NCBI GenBank assembly: GCA_007844125.1
Contig: CM017572.1
Coordinates: 34,887,218 to 34,951,217, forward strand
Reading direction: 5' to 3'
Source of the DNA: Sinonovacula constricta
Taxonomy: Eukaryota > Mollusca > Bivalvia > Cardiida > Solecurtidae
DNA: 64,000 bases
In this document: positions 37,901 to 47,879 of the stretch, piece after piece
Layout: every line of letters starts with the position of its first letter
Numbering within the stretch: position 1 is the first letter of the stretch
Notes under the pieces: model-generated
Told to the model about the DNA's origin: nothing
The model's database searches: none
Seen by the model: only the letters and a program-made list of their open reading frames with translations
Translations under genes and position numbers: made by a program

Positions 37901-39750
37901 GTAGATATATATATCGAGACATGTGTTTCTTCAGTTATTAATTCTATTTGTTGTTAAACAATCAATTGCTTTATTTTCTGACTGCATTATTTTAGGACAA
38001 GTTGCATCTGTTCCCCGAAATACAGATTCAGATGAAGACGGATCGGACACAGATTCTGAAAACACCAGGCCATTAATAAGCATTGGTGACCAAAATAAAA
38101 CAACAATCGTTGCGCCCGGTGATGCTGAAAAACCCATAAGCTTGACAGTTATTAACCGTGGAAACAGCAACCGTGTCGCACTCAATATCATTGTATCTGA
38201 TAACGTCCATGCATATGTGGAGAGAATGATTGCCAGTGAGTCAAGTGGTAAGTTATCTTCGCACAAATTGGAAAATAAACTTTCCTGATATTTTCCATCA
38301 CTAAAAAATTAGACTTGCTAGTTAAGCTCATATTTTTTCCCAATTAAACCACATATACTTTTTACGATCTAGTAAATAGCATGTTTGTTTTTGTTTTATT
38401 CCAGTTGGGGATGAAGGCATTCACATGAAAATCAAGACATCAGGAATATGTCAGGAGAAAATAGACCGTGCAGAAAGAAATGTCATCAAGAACAGCATCA
38501 AGATTCAAGATAACATTAATGATGCAATAGAACCGCTTGGGGTTAGGCTTTCGATGTTAGGACTGGGATGCCTGCTTTTGTGTTTCCGACCTAAAAGTTG
38601 GCTTAATTGTCGAACTTTCATTATGGGTCTACGTCTTCATAACGAGAAGTACCTAAACATTTTCAGACAACTACTCACGGCTTTCCAACATATTAACGAC
38701 TCAAATAATCTTACCATGGATGTTAAAATAAGTATTGGCCAGCTAAGCGAAGGAACCGATTTATCTGACTCCATACTTGGGACAGAATCCATGGACATAT
38801 TTCAACGCCAAACACGGACCATAGATAAAACACCTCAGTCATTTGAAAAGAAAGACGTCGGAAAGAAGCAAACAACTACAGACCAGAGTTCAGGTCGTTC
38901 TGTGGGTAAAGATGATATACTGTCCTTAAAGGTAGTTGTAAGGCCTGTCGGAGACAAATCGTCCCTGTCTAGCACTGATCTTGTAAAGGTTGCAATAAAG
39001 ACGGCGGAACAGGTGTTAGGTATGTTTTGATGTTTTTGCATTCTGTTAAAAAGTCTCTTCTCCGAAACTAAAACATATGAATGTTAGAATTTGGCAGATG
39101 TAGGATAAAAGAGTTGTTGTACTGATACAAAATGAAGCATTTAATACTTATTTAATGTTTGTCAATGCGTTTATATAATTGATTGTTACACAATTTAGAA
39201 GGTTTATAAGATATTCGGTTGGACTACAGGAGTCTGAAAAAATAAAAGAAATATGTCTCTATGACCAAAATTGTTAGTCAATCTAGCTTACATGTCTTAC
39301 AGAAATCGTCACGCCATCGCAATGAACGCTCTTCGTGTGATATCAATTTCATGAAACGTCTGTCGTTATTTGTATAGTGAGTTTATTAGTCCTGTTAAAT
39401 GGGTATTGAACATTAATCATAATAATCAGTATAATAAATAATGTTTGACACCAGTCTCTGTAATATTGTTTGTAGGGAACATTTTAATTCATGTTTATAC
39501 TTTCTTAACTTTATGAAATATGTATATGCTTCCACTACAATGCTTATTTGTATTTTGTGGAATCTTTTCTGCATTTTACAATGTGTTAAAATGCACTCGC
39601 CATAGCTCTCAAAAACTTCCTCAATCGTAGCGATGGACTTTCTTTTTATTAATATCAATCTAAAATTTATTGAAGTCAATTTGTTTTTCAGCATTTCCAG
39701 AACAAGCTGTCCTCTCCACTACAGAATTTGAGGTGTATACGTTTTTATAA
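34884..39750 (+). CDS. Membrane-anchored OTU-like pseudoprotease gene (5 exons)
   Basis: Proposed coding exons: 34887-34971, 35361-35831, 37996-38247, 38405-39019 and 39692-39750. All internal junctions are GT...AG with matching phase 1, and the three middle exons are multiples of three (471, 252 and 615 nt). This reads as 493 residues: a TM anchor (about 8-27), an OTU-like domain (about 60-180), an acidic linker, a beta-rich segment, and a 205-residue C-terminal exon with a hydrophobic strand (about 317-330). The OTU Cys box reads DDNSLFSALADQL, so Ser74 sits where Cys is expected, and NKYY replaces the usual N-H-Y near residue 173. The protein should therefore be inactive as a deubiquitinase and may bind ubiquitin or act as a scaffold at a membrane. 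The last exon is the least certain. No known gene name is claimed. Confidence 0.75.
35361..35831 (+). CDS. Exon 2: OTU-like domain without catalytic residues
   Basis: It encodes residues 29-185. Features in order: REVPRDDNSLFSALADQL (Cys-box region; AGC Ser codon at 35495-35497), LRDKIEAFISDRRPF (the usual L-R-x-x-v-x-x-y-i helix), VQDAADFLRHPIVLYRDD (the A-x-x-L-x-x-P-I-x-V strand), and PIFQILYIGCINNKYYVSF (C-terminal strand pair). Active OTU enzymes have D-G-N-C-L-F/Y and a His before the final aromatic (H-Y/W). Both positions are changed here. A single base, AGC to TGC, separates Ser from Cys. The fold match is strong; loss of activity is inferred. The donor is G|GTATTT at 35832. Confidence 0.8.
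36259..37745. mobile_element. hAT-type non-autonomous element in an intron (1487 bp)
   Basis: The termini are TAGGGCTGTC at 36259 and GACAGCCCTA at 37736-37745. They are flanked by identical 8-bp duplications GTAATTAT (36251-36258 and 37746-37753), diagnostic of hAT transposition. Subterminal CGATAC/GTATCG-like motifs are present at both ends (for example GCGATACGGG near 36288 and GTATCGTGACAG near 37728). A remnant of a BED zinc finger reads HVRYSGGTTNLNTF with a following H-H-P at about 37374-37435, with stops upstream. No transposase catalytic region remains. It interrupts the 2.2-kb intron between exons 2 and 3. Confidence 0.9.
36591..37069. mobile_element. MITE family C nested in the hAT element (479 bp)
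   Basis: Left end GATGGTATCCGACAGTTT and right end AAAATGTCGGATGCCACC are inverted repeats. Both flanks carry TAA (36588-36590 and 37070-37072), a candidate 3-bp target duplication as in PIF/Harbinger elements. There is no ORF of note. It is younger than, or co-carried by, the surrounding hAT element. Confidence 0.7.
37996..38247 (+). CDS. Exon 3: acidic linker and beta-rich segment
   Basis: Acceptor TTATTTTAG at 37987-37995 and consensus donor G|GTAAGT at 38248. It encodes residues 186-269. The start has an acidic Ser/Asp stretch (TDSDEDGSDTDSENTRP), which could be a CK2-type phosphorylated linker. Then comes a beta-prone segment with PISLTVINRG, NRVALNIIVSD and VHAYVERMIA. No named domain was recognised. 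The exon is phase 1-1 and a multiple of three, so it could be skipped or inserted without breaking the frame. Confidence 0.75.
38405..39019 (+). CDS. Exon 4: C-terminal domain, possibly TRADD-N-like
   Basis: Acceptor TTTTATTCCAG ends at 38404; the donor is G|GTATGT at 39020. It encodes residues 270-474. An amphipathic helix (VIKNSIKIQDNINDAIEPLG) is followed by a hydrophobic strand and FRP (LSMLGLGCLLLCFRP), a Leu/Phe-rich helix (KYLNIFRQLLTAFQ) and another strand (LTMDVKISIGQLS). That helix-strand-helix-strand order resembles the TRADD N-terminal-like domain found in invertebrate immune proteins. This is pattern similarity only. A charged Ser/Thr/Lys-rich tail and VVVRPVGDK...DLVKVAIKTAEQVLG follow. 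The hydrophobic strand could also be misread as a membrane segment. Confidence 0.7.
39692..39750 (+). CDS. Candidate last exon, end uncertain
   Basis: Acceptor TTTGTTTTTCAG ends at 39691, and the phase-1 frame gives AFPEQAVLSTTEFE then VYTFL and TAA at 39748. Alternatively, GAG|GTGTAT at 39732 is a donor leading to the acceptor ACTCAG at 40237. That exon reads phase 0 for 25 codons to TGA at 40313-40315. A third frame (39792-39849) has a consensus donor (T|GTAAGC at 39850) but joins out of frame. A possible polyadenylation signal AATAAA is at 40525. Transcript evidence is needed to choose. Confidence 0.4.
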
Positions 39751-41265
39751 GTTCTGGTACATTGCAAAGGTGTTGCATTTGTCAGAATTCAAAGAAGCAG
39801 ACGTTCCGTACATACCTCATACAAAAACGCACGACCGGATGACTACAATATGTAAGCTTGATATCATTTTTTTATGTTATTACATGCGATTATCACCAAG
39901 CACCAAACACCGGGGTTAGACTCGCCCGCTTGTAACTCTTGGCACTCACCAGGTCCGGGTTAGGGCGAACTTTTTCATGTGGTGAAGTCTTCCAGCAAAC
40001 AAACATATATGTTTGTGATATATGAATCATGTTAAAGTTTATTTACAATATAAACAAAAATTAACTATTATTATTTGTTTTCTAAAATTCATACAGATAT
40101 CTTTAACTATATCTACAGTAACAATTGTTCTTCACTTGCCATGCATTTCCAATTAAACAGACTTTGTCGTACCGACAGCGTAGTATTTCTTAACATAAGT
40201 ATAACATTTTACATATTGATTATTATACCATACTCAGGAAAAAGGCATATTCTCCTTAAAGAGCCGAAACGTCTTAAAATGTATACTAAAGCTCTTCCAA
40301 ACCACAAAACTATGACTCAGTATAGTTTGACAAAAAGTGTGTAAATGTAATATTTTGTTTGTTTTAACGTTATCAATGTATGTGTAATTGTCCTGCCCAT
40401 TGTTCATACATTTGCAGAAATGTTGTAAACGGGACGTATGCTCAAATGTGTTTTTTAAGATTGTTATTCGACCTTAAACCTTACCTTCAAGGAATCACAG
40501 CTTTATATGTGGCACGTTACGAGCAATAAACCGGACTAGGATTAAAGGATATTTAACAATCATAATAATGGACTTAAGGGTACTATGATGTATGCTATAT
40601 ACTTTAAAACCTAACCAAAACATTAATAATGTTTAAAGCAATTTACATACATGTTTTCAGGGACAACGAAAAGACATACCTTGATATTACAATTGCCTTT
40701 GTAGAAGGCTTGCATTTGAACAAATAGTTTATCATGCATGTGTCTTTTGATTTTTAGTAATGTTTGCATAAATAAGTGGTCGGAGTTATAATTATACCTG
40801 TACATGACTCTGTTTGACCTGTTCCTCAAGTTAAACAAGAACTGGTATATATTCCTGCATAATCAGTTGCAAATGTATCGATTTCTACTAATGCAGATCA
40901 GAAACAATATCATCGACCCCAGAAATATATAAAAACCGACCAATAAGGTCACTATATTGTTAAACTGTTTGTATTATATTAAGTAAATGTATCCGTCTTA
41001 ACAAAACATTATATACGTCTAAAACAGCATCCTGCACCGTCAGCAGTGTGACAATCGTTACCATTAATGGATTAAATAGGAACCCTTTACACATACAAAG
41101 ATGTACCTCGGAAATGTTTATTTATTGTATTGTTCATGATATTTAAGGGTGTTTAAAAAAAAGGAAAAAAGAAAGAAAAGAAAGTTTCACATGTACCACC
41201 AATTGAAGCATTCAGATATGCATAACCGAGTCTCGATGACGTCCATTAAATGATTGAATCTCATT
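39751..41265. other. 3' flank of the OTU-like gene
   Basis: It holds the alternative exon material discussed for the last exon (39792-39849 and 40238-40344). A GC-richer patch with AGACTCGCCCGCTTG and GGTCCGGGTTAGGGCG at about 39917-39967 has no partner. Nothing else is recognised. Confidence 0.35.
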
Positions 41266-42664
41266 TTGGATTTATGAACTATTGTTAACAAAAAACACAA
41301 AAAATACATACATTTTATAAGTAAGCTGATATAAGCGTTAAATTCGGAATTTTCACATTTTGTTTTCTTAAACACATTTTTTTATTACCGTCCTGTGTAA
41401 CTGTAAGGAAAGACGATAACTATTTTCATTTCTTCCCAGTGCAAGATTTGTTCGCCTCGGTCCATTAGGATAATGCAATACAAAGAGCTTCAATTTGACC
41501 GATTAGAAGTTCTTAATTAAAAAATAACTGATGCAAAAAATTTCTAAATTATCCCTATTTTCTGTGTTTTATTGATTATCTTCAAAGTCGTCAGAAATGA
41601 TTTTAATAAATTTCGTACAAATAATTATTGCCACACTATATGAATAAAAACAAGAGTTTTTTGCAGAGAATAAAAGACTAAATAGCAAGAAAAACACATT
41701 ATAGTGATGTAGATGTATTTTTTTCAATAATGAAGCAAATACAAGAATGATACGGCCTACATACAGCTCAAATATAAATGAGAGTAGCCATGTCTTGAAA
41801 GTTGGAAATGCACAGACAAACGGACATCAAACATACATACATTTAATTTCGTCCAATAGAAAAGTACGGAATCTTTAAGTTACGGTCACGTTCAGAAATT
41901 AACTATGGATTTCTTTCCTTTTTATATTCAGTTCCCCCCTACGGAATATATAAGTCGAGACCCGACTAATTCAGATCATGCATGTATTTCATTTGTATAT
42001 CTACAATCTTAAAGGAGGGTAGTTCAAGCGTGCCTAGAAAAAAACGTTTCTTTAAACTCATGGGCAATTTCTTGATGTCTCATATCTATTTTAGAAGTAA
42101 GTGTTTTCTTAATAAGATTACTTCTTATTCCATTTTCGTTACAAACTTTATTATTAACAAACATGTCAACATCAATCAAAGAACAACGAAGTTTATTTAT
42201 TTCTATTTACTTTTTCAGTTTTTATATCAGTATTAATCGACAGTTTATTAATATTCCGATTGTCAGTTAAAGGCGACTTATTGGTTGAGAGGGCCATTTA
42301 ATAATTATCTGGCGTAATATGATACATGATCATTTTAGCATGAGAATAGGTAGGTAGGTAGGTAGGCAGGTAGGCAGACAGGCAGGTAGGTAGGTTGGTA
42401 GGTTGGTAGGTAGGTTGGTAGGTAGGGAGGCAGGGGAGGGACAAAGGGATGAAGAAAGGTAGAAAGGTAGGTAGGTAGGTAGGAAGGGAGGGAGGTATGG
42501 AGGTAGGGAGGGAAGGAGGGAGGGAGGGAGGGAGAGAGGGAGGGAGTGAGATAGGTAGGTAGGTAGGGAGGGAGTGAGATAGGAAGGGAGGCAGGGAGGG
42601 AGGGAGGGAGGGAGGGAGGAAGGGAGGGAGGTAGGGAGGCATGGAGGGAGGGAGGCAGGCAGGC

Positions 42665-42711
<47 letters not shown>

Positions 42712-43330
42712 TAGATAGATAAATAGATTTCGTAACTGCACTATTTAACTTTTGTCTGTGAAAATATGTTTACTTATTTTGCTAACGTCTCAGTTGTCTT
42801 TGCCTAGACCATATTTGGAGATATAAATTCATTTAAAGGTCGCATTAAATAATTATAAAAATAGATCAAACCTGTAGAGATATATTTGGATATTGTGTAA
42901 GGGTCGATCATTTGTGACGTTGGAGGAATGTAAATGATATGAGTAGTTTTCTAAAGAAGCAACATTATCAGAAAGAGAATGACAAGTTGCACAAGGACGC
43001 AATAATAAACGGGTTGTCACACGATGTCTATTTGTGGACAAATAGGGAAACTTTAGATTAACTTTGCAGCCAGTTTGAGTTTTTTGATCAGGATCCGAAA
43101 TATTTGCCACCGGATTTATGAACTATTGTTAAAAACACAAAAAGACACATACACTTTTACTTAGTAAGCTGATATTAGCGTTTGATTCATGATTATCAAG
43201 ATATGTTTCCTTACACATGAATTAGTTTTATTACCAACCTGTGTGTCTGTAAACACGGACCATGACTATTTTCATTCTTGCCCAATGTAAGATTTGTTCA
43301 GTTATTATAATTCAATGCAAAAAGATGTAA
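41265..43330. repeat. Pair of direct repeats (41.27 and 43.12 kb)
   Basis: About 210 bp at 41269-41480 (GATTTATGAACTATTGTTAA, GTAAGCTGATAT-AGCGTT, TTTTATTACC, CCTGTGT, GACTATTTTCATT-TTGCCCA-TG-AAGATTTGTTC) recurs at 43116-43310 in the same orientation. The copies are diverged and lack TG...CA ends, so they are not obvious LTRs. Confidence 0.7.
42346..42724. repeat. Purine-rich AGGT/AGGG/ACAG compound microsatellite
   Basis: A 380-bp tract that passes from (GTAG)n to (GGGA)n to (ACAG)n and (ATAG)n. The purine/pyrimidine strand bias is almost complete. The Pro/Leu/Ser frame on the - strand is an artefact. Confidence 0.95.
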
Positions 43331-46300
43331 ATTATTGGAAATTCTAAGAAGAAAACTATCGGATACATTTAAGAAAAAACATGTTTGTGAAGGGGAAAAC
43401 AATTTATTTTTATTGAACCATCACAATGAGACGTTGTGTAAATATAAAGACCTCACCTCTGGATTTCTTTCTGAAACATAGAAAGCAGTTTATGGTTGAC
43501 CACCTTTGCACCAGATCAAAAATGATTGCTGATTCAAATCTGATTCAAAGTCAAGTAGGTTACATGAACTTTTTAACGTGATTTGAAAAGTAAAGATTAA
43601 TTGAATCATAACCATATAATGAACAATACAATTAGCACCTTGATTACTCAGTCTATCATTGCTCTGACATCAAACAAAATGAGAATATATTACAATGAAA
43701 TAAATATGATGAACAAAAGAGTCTTTTCATAAGACAAGTTCTAAGTATGTGTGTAATATTTACCAAACTGTGCATAATATCATTAAAACCAGAAACATAA
43801 AACGAAAACATTCAAAAGCCAGAACTGTCCAGATCAGGGTGTATATTTTACTGCCTTTGGCAAAATGAAATCAAAATAATCAAAATAATTAGATAAGCAA
43901 AAAGAAAAATAAACTTCAGAGTAAAGAACTTAAAAATGCATTGCGTGTTGTAGGACGTAGTTCCCTTTACAAAAAAATAAACAAAACTGAACTACTTTAA
44001 TATAGTGATGAAAACGGTCTATACTTACGAGTTGTGGTCTGTAGAAAAGAATTCTATAGTAGTAAACAAAATACTTAGAGATTGTATATTGTATCATCTA
44101 ATCAGCGGTCACATGCCATCTGCGGCCAGCGGTCAACTTGATTGGACAAACCCTTTTTTAAGTGACTCCGAATAAACGGTCAGTCAGCATGTGTCAATCG
44201 TCATTTGTGATCACACAATAATGTGTGACCGTTAATCCGCCTGCTCCCCACCCACTTGTCAATATTATCACACTATCTGTCCCGATCTAGCAATCAAGAT
44301 AGATTCGTAGCTATCATACAGCTGGTAATCGGAGCACTATAAAGTGTCTCAGCCAATATCTATTCAGCATATATCGTAGTGAAACAGGTAGCAGAAGCGT
44401 TAATTTATGAGCGGGTTAATTTATGCATAGATTAACTCCACGCACCGAATTTACTTGACTAGATGTTCATACATATTGCAAATTTGGTTATTGCTTATAC
44501 AAACATTGTTTAAACGATATTAAATATAATTTAATTTTTCAAATGACACACTACTTGCTGTTTTAGTTAAAAATAGTTTAAAACATGCACCAGCCGGAAC
44601 TTGAATTGTCCGAACATATGTACACTTTTCGGAGATTTGTAACACTACAATTTGACGAAGATTTTGGTACCCTCAGTATACATTTCATGTGAAACATTTA
44701 AAATTGTATGTTTTTACTGTAAGTGACCAAACTACTAATACTGGAGCAATATTTTCTTTTATTTAGTGAGGCACTTCTGATATTCTGAGTCATTTGTTGA
44801 CATTCCAAAACCATTTACGTTGTTGTTTTACATATCTATTCGAACAGGACTTTGCAGTTGACCAACTATTTAAGCAATACTTTTTATAAAGATGCATGCT
44901 TATATTAATAGGTAAACAATCAATAATATCATATTTTGTGCTAAGCAGCCAACTTGTCTTAAGCGGCCAATTTTAGACTGCCCCTTGGGCGGCTGCTTAA
45001 TACAAGTTTGACTGTACTTAGATCAAGACCAAAATTGGTCTTATCAGTAAAATGAGTAGATTATATTTTATTCTTGCATAATATCATCAATTATACTAAT
45101 TACTGGTCTCAAATATATATCATTGTTTTTTGTTTCATATTTTCATAAACAATGTATTGATCAGCTTTCCTTGACTTTGAATCAGATCTTATACTTTATT
45201 GCTAAAGCTTTCAGTATTTAGTACATCAGTATTTAGTACATCATTTGATTCTGGCAAAGTTGGGTAAAGTATATACCTACAACATGTTATTTGCCAATAA
45301 TTGTTGAATATCTTCTTTTTAAATGTGTTTTCAGTACAAGGTGGTGTGGTATGAATCTGGTTGCCAAAATTGGTAATTAGAAGAAATACTTATAATAGGT
45401 TCTTTGTTATGCAAAACAGTTTTATAACCTTTTTCGGTTGTACTCTGAACCTTATTAAGGCAAAATACCAATGTGGTATAAATTTCTTAGACTTATAGTA
45501 TACACATATGTAGATTATGTAATAGAACTTGTATGCCTTTTGATGATTAGAATTTTGAAAACTTATACATCTGTACTTTACATGTTGTGAATTGAAATTA
45601 AAAGAAAATATAAAAAAATGATGGCTACGATGTAGTAAATCATTGACTCAATACAAAGTCGACGACAATTTAAGCAGAACAAGCTGACTTCAAATTTACA
45701 TTGTCAAGGCAAAAAGTACAGAAACAGATCAGTCAGCTCCGAATGTGACCTTTGTAGTCAAGGTGTAGCTAATGCGTTGCCTGGTTAAAACATAGTGTTA
45801 TGTCATCAACACATATTAATGCACAGCAAAATCGCCTATTACATTACTTAAAAGTCAATGTACCAGATTTTTATTCATCTTCGTTTATTAAGATTCTAAC
45901 ACTTGGAATTGTATAGCAATATATATATATAGTATACTAGTTTTTTTTCTACCAATCATATCGGTATTCTTTTAATTCGTTTGTTTAAACTAGTGTTTTG
46001 TCTTACACTATTTAAAATTAGCATAAGCGACAGATATTAACACGTGTGACTGACTTTTATAAATACCATATTTTCTGCCTTCGCAGATACAAAGATTCCC
46101 AATAAGGCGGGCATCAAAATATATGCGACTTTGTTAACGAGTCAAATAATTTAGATGCCACACACGATTAGCTTTTACACTTGCTAATAAGTAAAACGGA
46201 ACTAAGCGTTACCTTTTACAAAAATGATGTGCCGAGGTGGGAAACTTTATGCTTTCATTAGAACTGTATCTTATTCTGCAAGTTTTGCTTTATTACGTAA

Positions 46301-47690
46301 TATGTAAAGGTCACATGATAATGTTTTTGTTTAAAGTGATAAGAAGGACGTATAAGAATAACCACAATCTGTCTTGTATTTTATGTTAGCAGATCCATCA
46401 TCTTTGGAGGCAGACGGAAAATTTCGTCTATATGTACATTCGTAAGGCGTTGCGAAATTTTCGCCGTCATACCTTGTTACTTGTTTCTCAGTAGTTGCAT
46501 ACTTTCCGGAGAAAAACAATGTTCTGACGTAGAAGTGTATTGTTTCGAAAAGTGTTGCTCTCAATGGGTTTTCTTCGCTTTATTAGTTATTCTTTATTGT
46601 TTACTCTTGTAAATTTATTATTTACACGTAAGTTATTATCAATTCATCGTTTAGAGGTTTCTGTTATTTCAATTTTCTTTCCGTTTATATCTTCTAAACA
46701 GACGGTTAAAATACTGGGGTAAAATATTTAATGAAAACAAACAATGACAACGAGCACAGGATCTATTAAGGGGCTGTAGGACGAAACACATGCAACACTT
46801 TACGATGGTATATGTGTTCTTACATGTTATCTTTAGTTATATTATCATAACCTTTTAGTATAACAATAATAAAGACTACTCTGAAGGTGTCATCTTCTTG
46901 TATTATGTGTGTACATTTAATTATATATCACTTCATGAACTTATGAAGTCGTATATTTGTACATATAAATCAAGGAGAAGGGAAGTAATAAGTCAAATAT
47001 TATAGAAATGTATAATTGTACTTCACTATGGCAGACATGTGTTGACTGTGCAGCTCATTTACTCTGCTAGTGTTAATAAAAAGTTATAAGGTGATGACGC
47101 GGTCGTTTTGTTATTGTTTATTCATGGATTATTCATGGATTCTTCAAGTATATTGCCCTCTGTATTATACGTCCTCTAGACAATAAATTACACACTCAAA
47201 CGGTCAAAACGGATTATGTAAACTAATAATACAATGAAGTGATGACCGGAGATTTGAATGGGATTCCTTACTCTTGTGTCATTTCCCTTTATGTCATGTA
47301 ATTTGAATTTTGCTGAACCAAACTACAATAAAAGTACACTTACTAAGGGCTTAATTAGCTTTTCATATTATTGTTCATGTAGAAACGTTCTCGAGTCACT
47401 TACTTTTGTGTATTTATCGTGTAAACAGTCGTGCTTGCATGTTTGCAGTCATTAATTTATTCCAACGCGTCTTCTTTAAGCAGTGTTTCCTTTCTTTTAT
47501 ATAATAAGGAAAGAAATGGGTACATGTAAGCTAAAATGTCTAACGATATTAAACTGAGCTTACAAGACCATCTTTGTTTCACATTCATTGTTGCTTAAAA
47601 AGAAGCCAAGTTGTTGTATTATTTTATTTTATTAGCAATACTAAATTATAATTACATTTTTTTTTTCGAGGTTATTTGCTGACCACGAAC
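43331..47690. other. 4.4-kb stretch without recognised genes
   Basis: It contains a TATA-like ACTATAAAG near 44337-44345 downstream of GC-richer DNA, a 35-codon ORF at 44585-44692 (MHQPELELSEHMYTFRRF...), and a half-element end GGCTGCTTAATACAAGTTTGACTGTA at about 44990-45015 of the kind seen in Tc1/mariner-type MITEs. None of these can be promoted to a gene. Confidence 0.35.
44327..44400 (+). promoter_or_regulatory. Possible TATA promoter
   Basis: GGAGCACTATAAAGTGTCTCAGCC lies at the edge of a locally less AT-rich block (44100-44400), with TCAGC-type initiator-like sequence about 25-30 bp downstream. No clear coding exon follows, so this is a weak call. Confidence 0.2.
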
Positions 47691-47699
47691 ATTCATTAG

Positions 47700-47874
47700 T
47701 CTGAACATTGGAACTTCACACCTTGTCATCATCCCGATATTGACGGAGCACCAAACGCTATGAAATGGAATGTTTTCGTGATATCCTCTGGAGGCAAAAA
47801 GTTTGGAATAACATTTTCATTGGGACCTCCAGCATGCACACTGACTGATGGTCACATGATTGGCGAATGGAACG
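47700..47874 (+). CDS. Candidate internal exon, unknown protein
   Basis: An open frame of 58 codons lies between an acceptor (poly-T tract at 47657-47666, AG at 47698-47699) and a perfect donor G|GTAAGT (GT at 47875). It encodes SEHWNFTPCHHPDIDGAPN, then MKWNVFVISSGGKKFGITFS and LGPPACTLTDGHMIGEWNG. Trp-, Gly- and Cys-containing composition is typical of an extracellular beta domain, but I cannot name a family. No partner exon was found nearby, and the opposite strand also has a frame here. It may be part of a gene with long introns or a dead exon. Confidence 0.4.
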
Positions 47875-47879
47875 GTAAG

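Noticed and set aside
42298..42741. Pro/Leu-rich 147-residue protein
   Set aside because: Reading of the AGGG/AGGT/ACAG purine tract.
41265..43330. LTR retrotransposon
   Set aside because: The direct repeats lack TG/CA ends, a primer-binding site and gag/pol between them.
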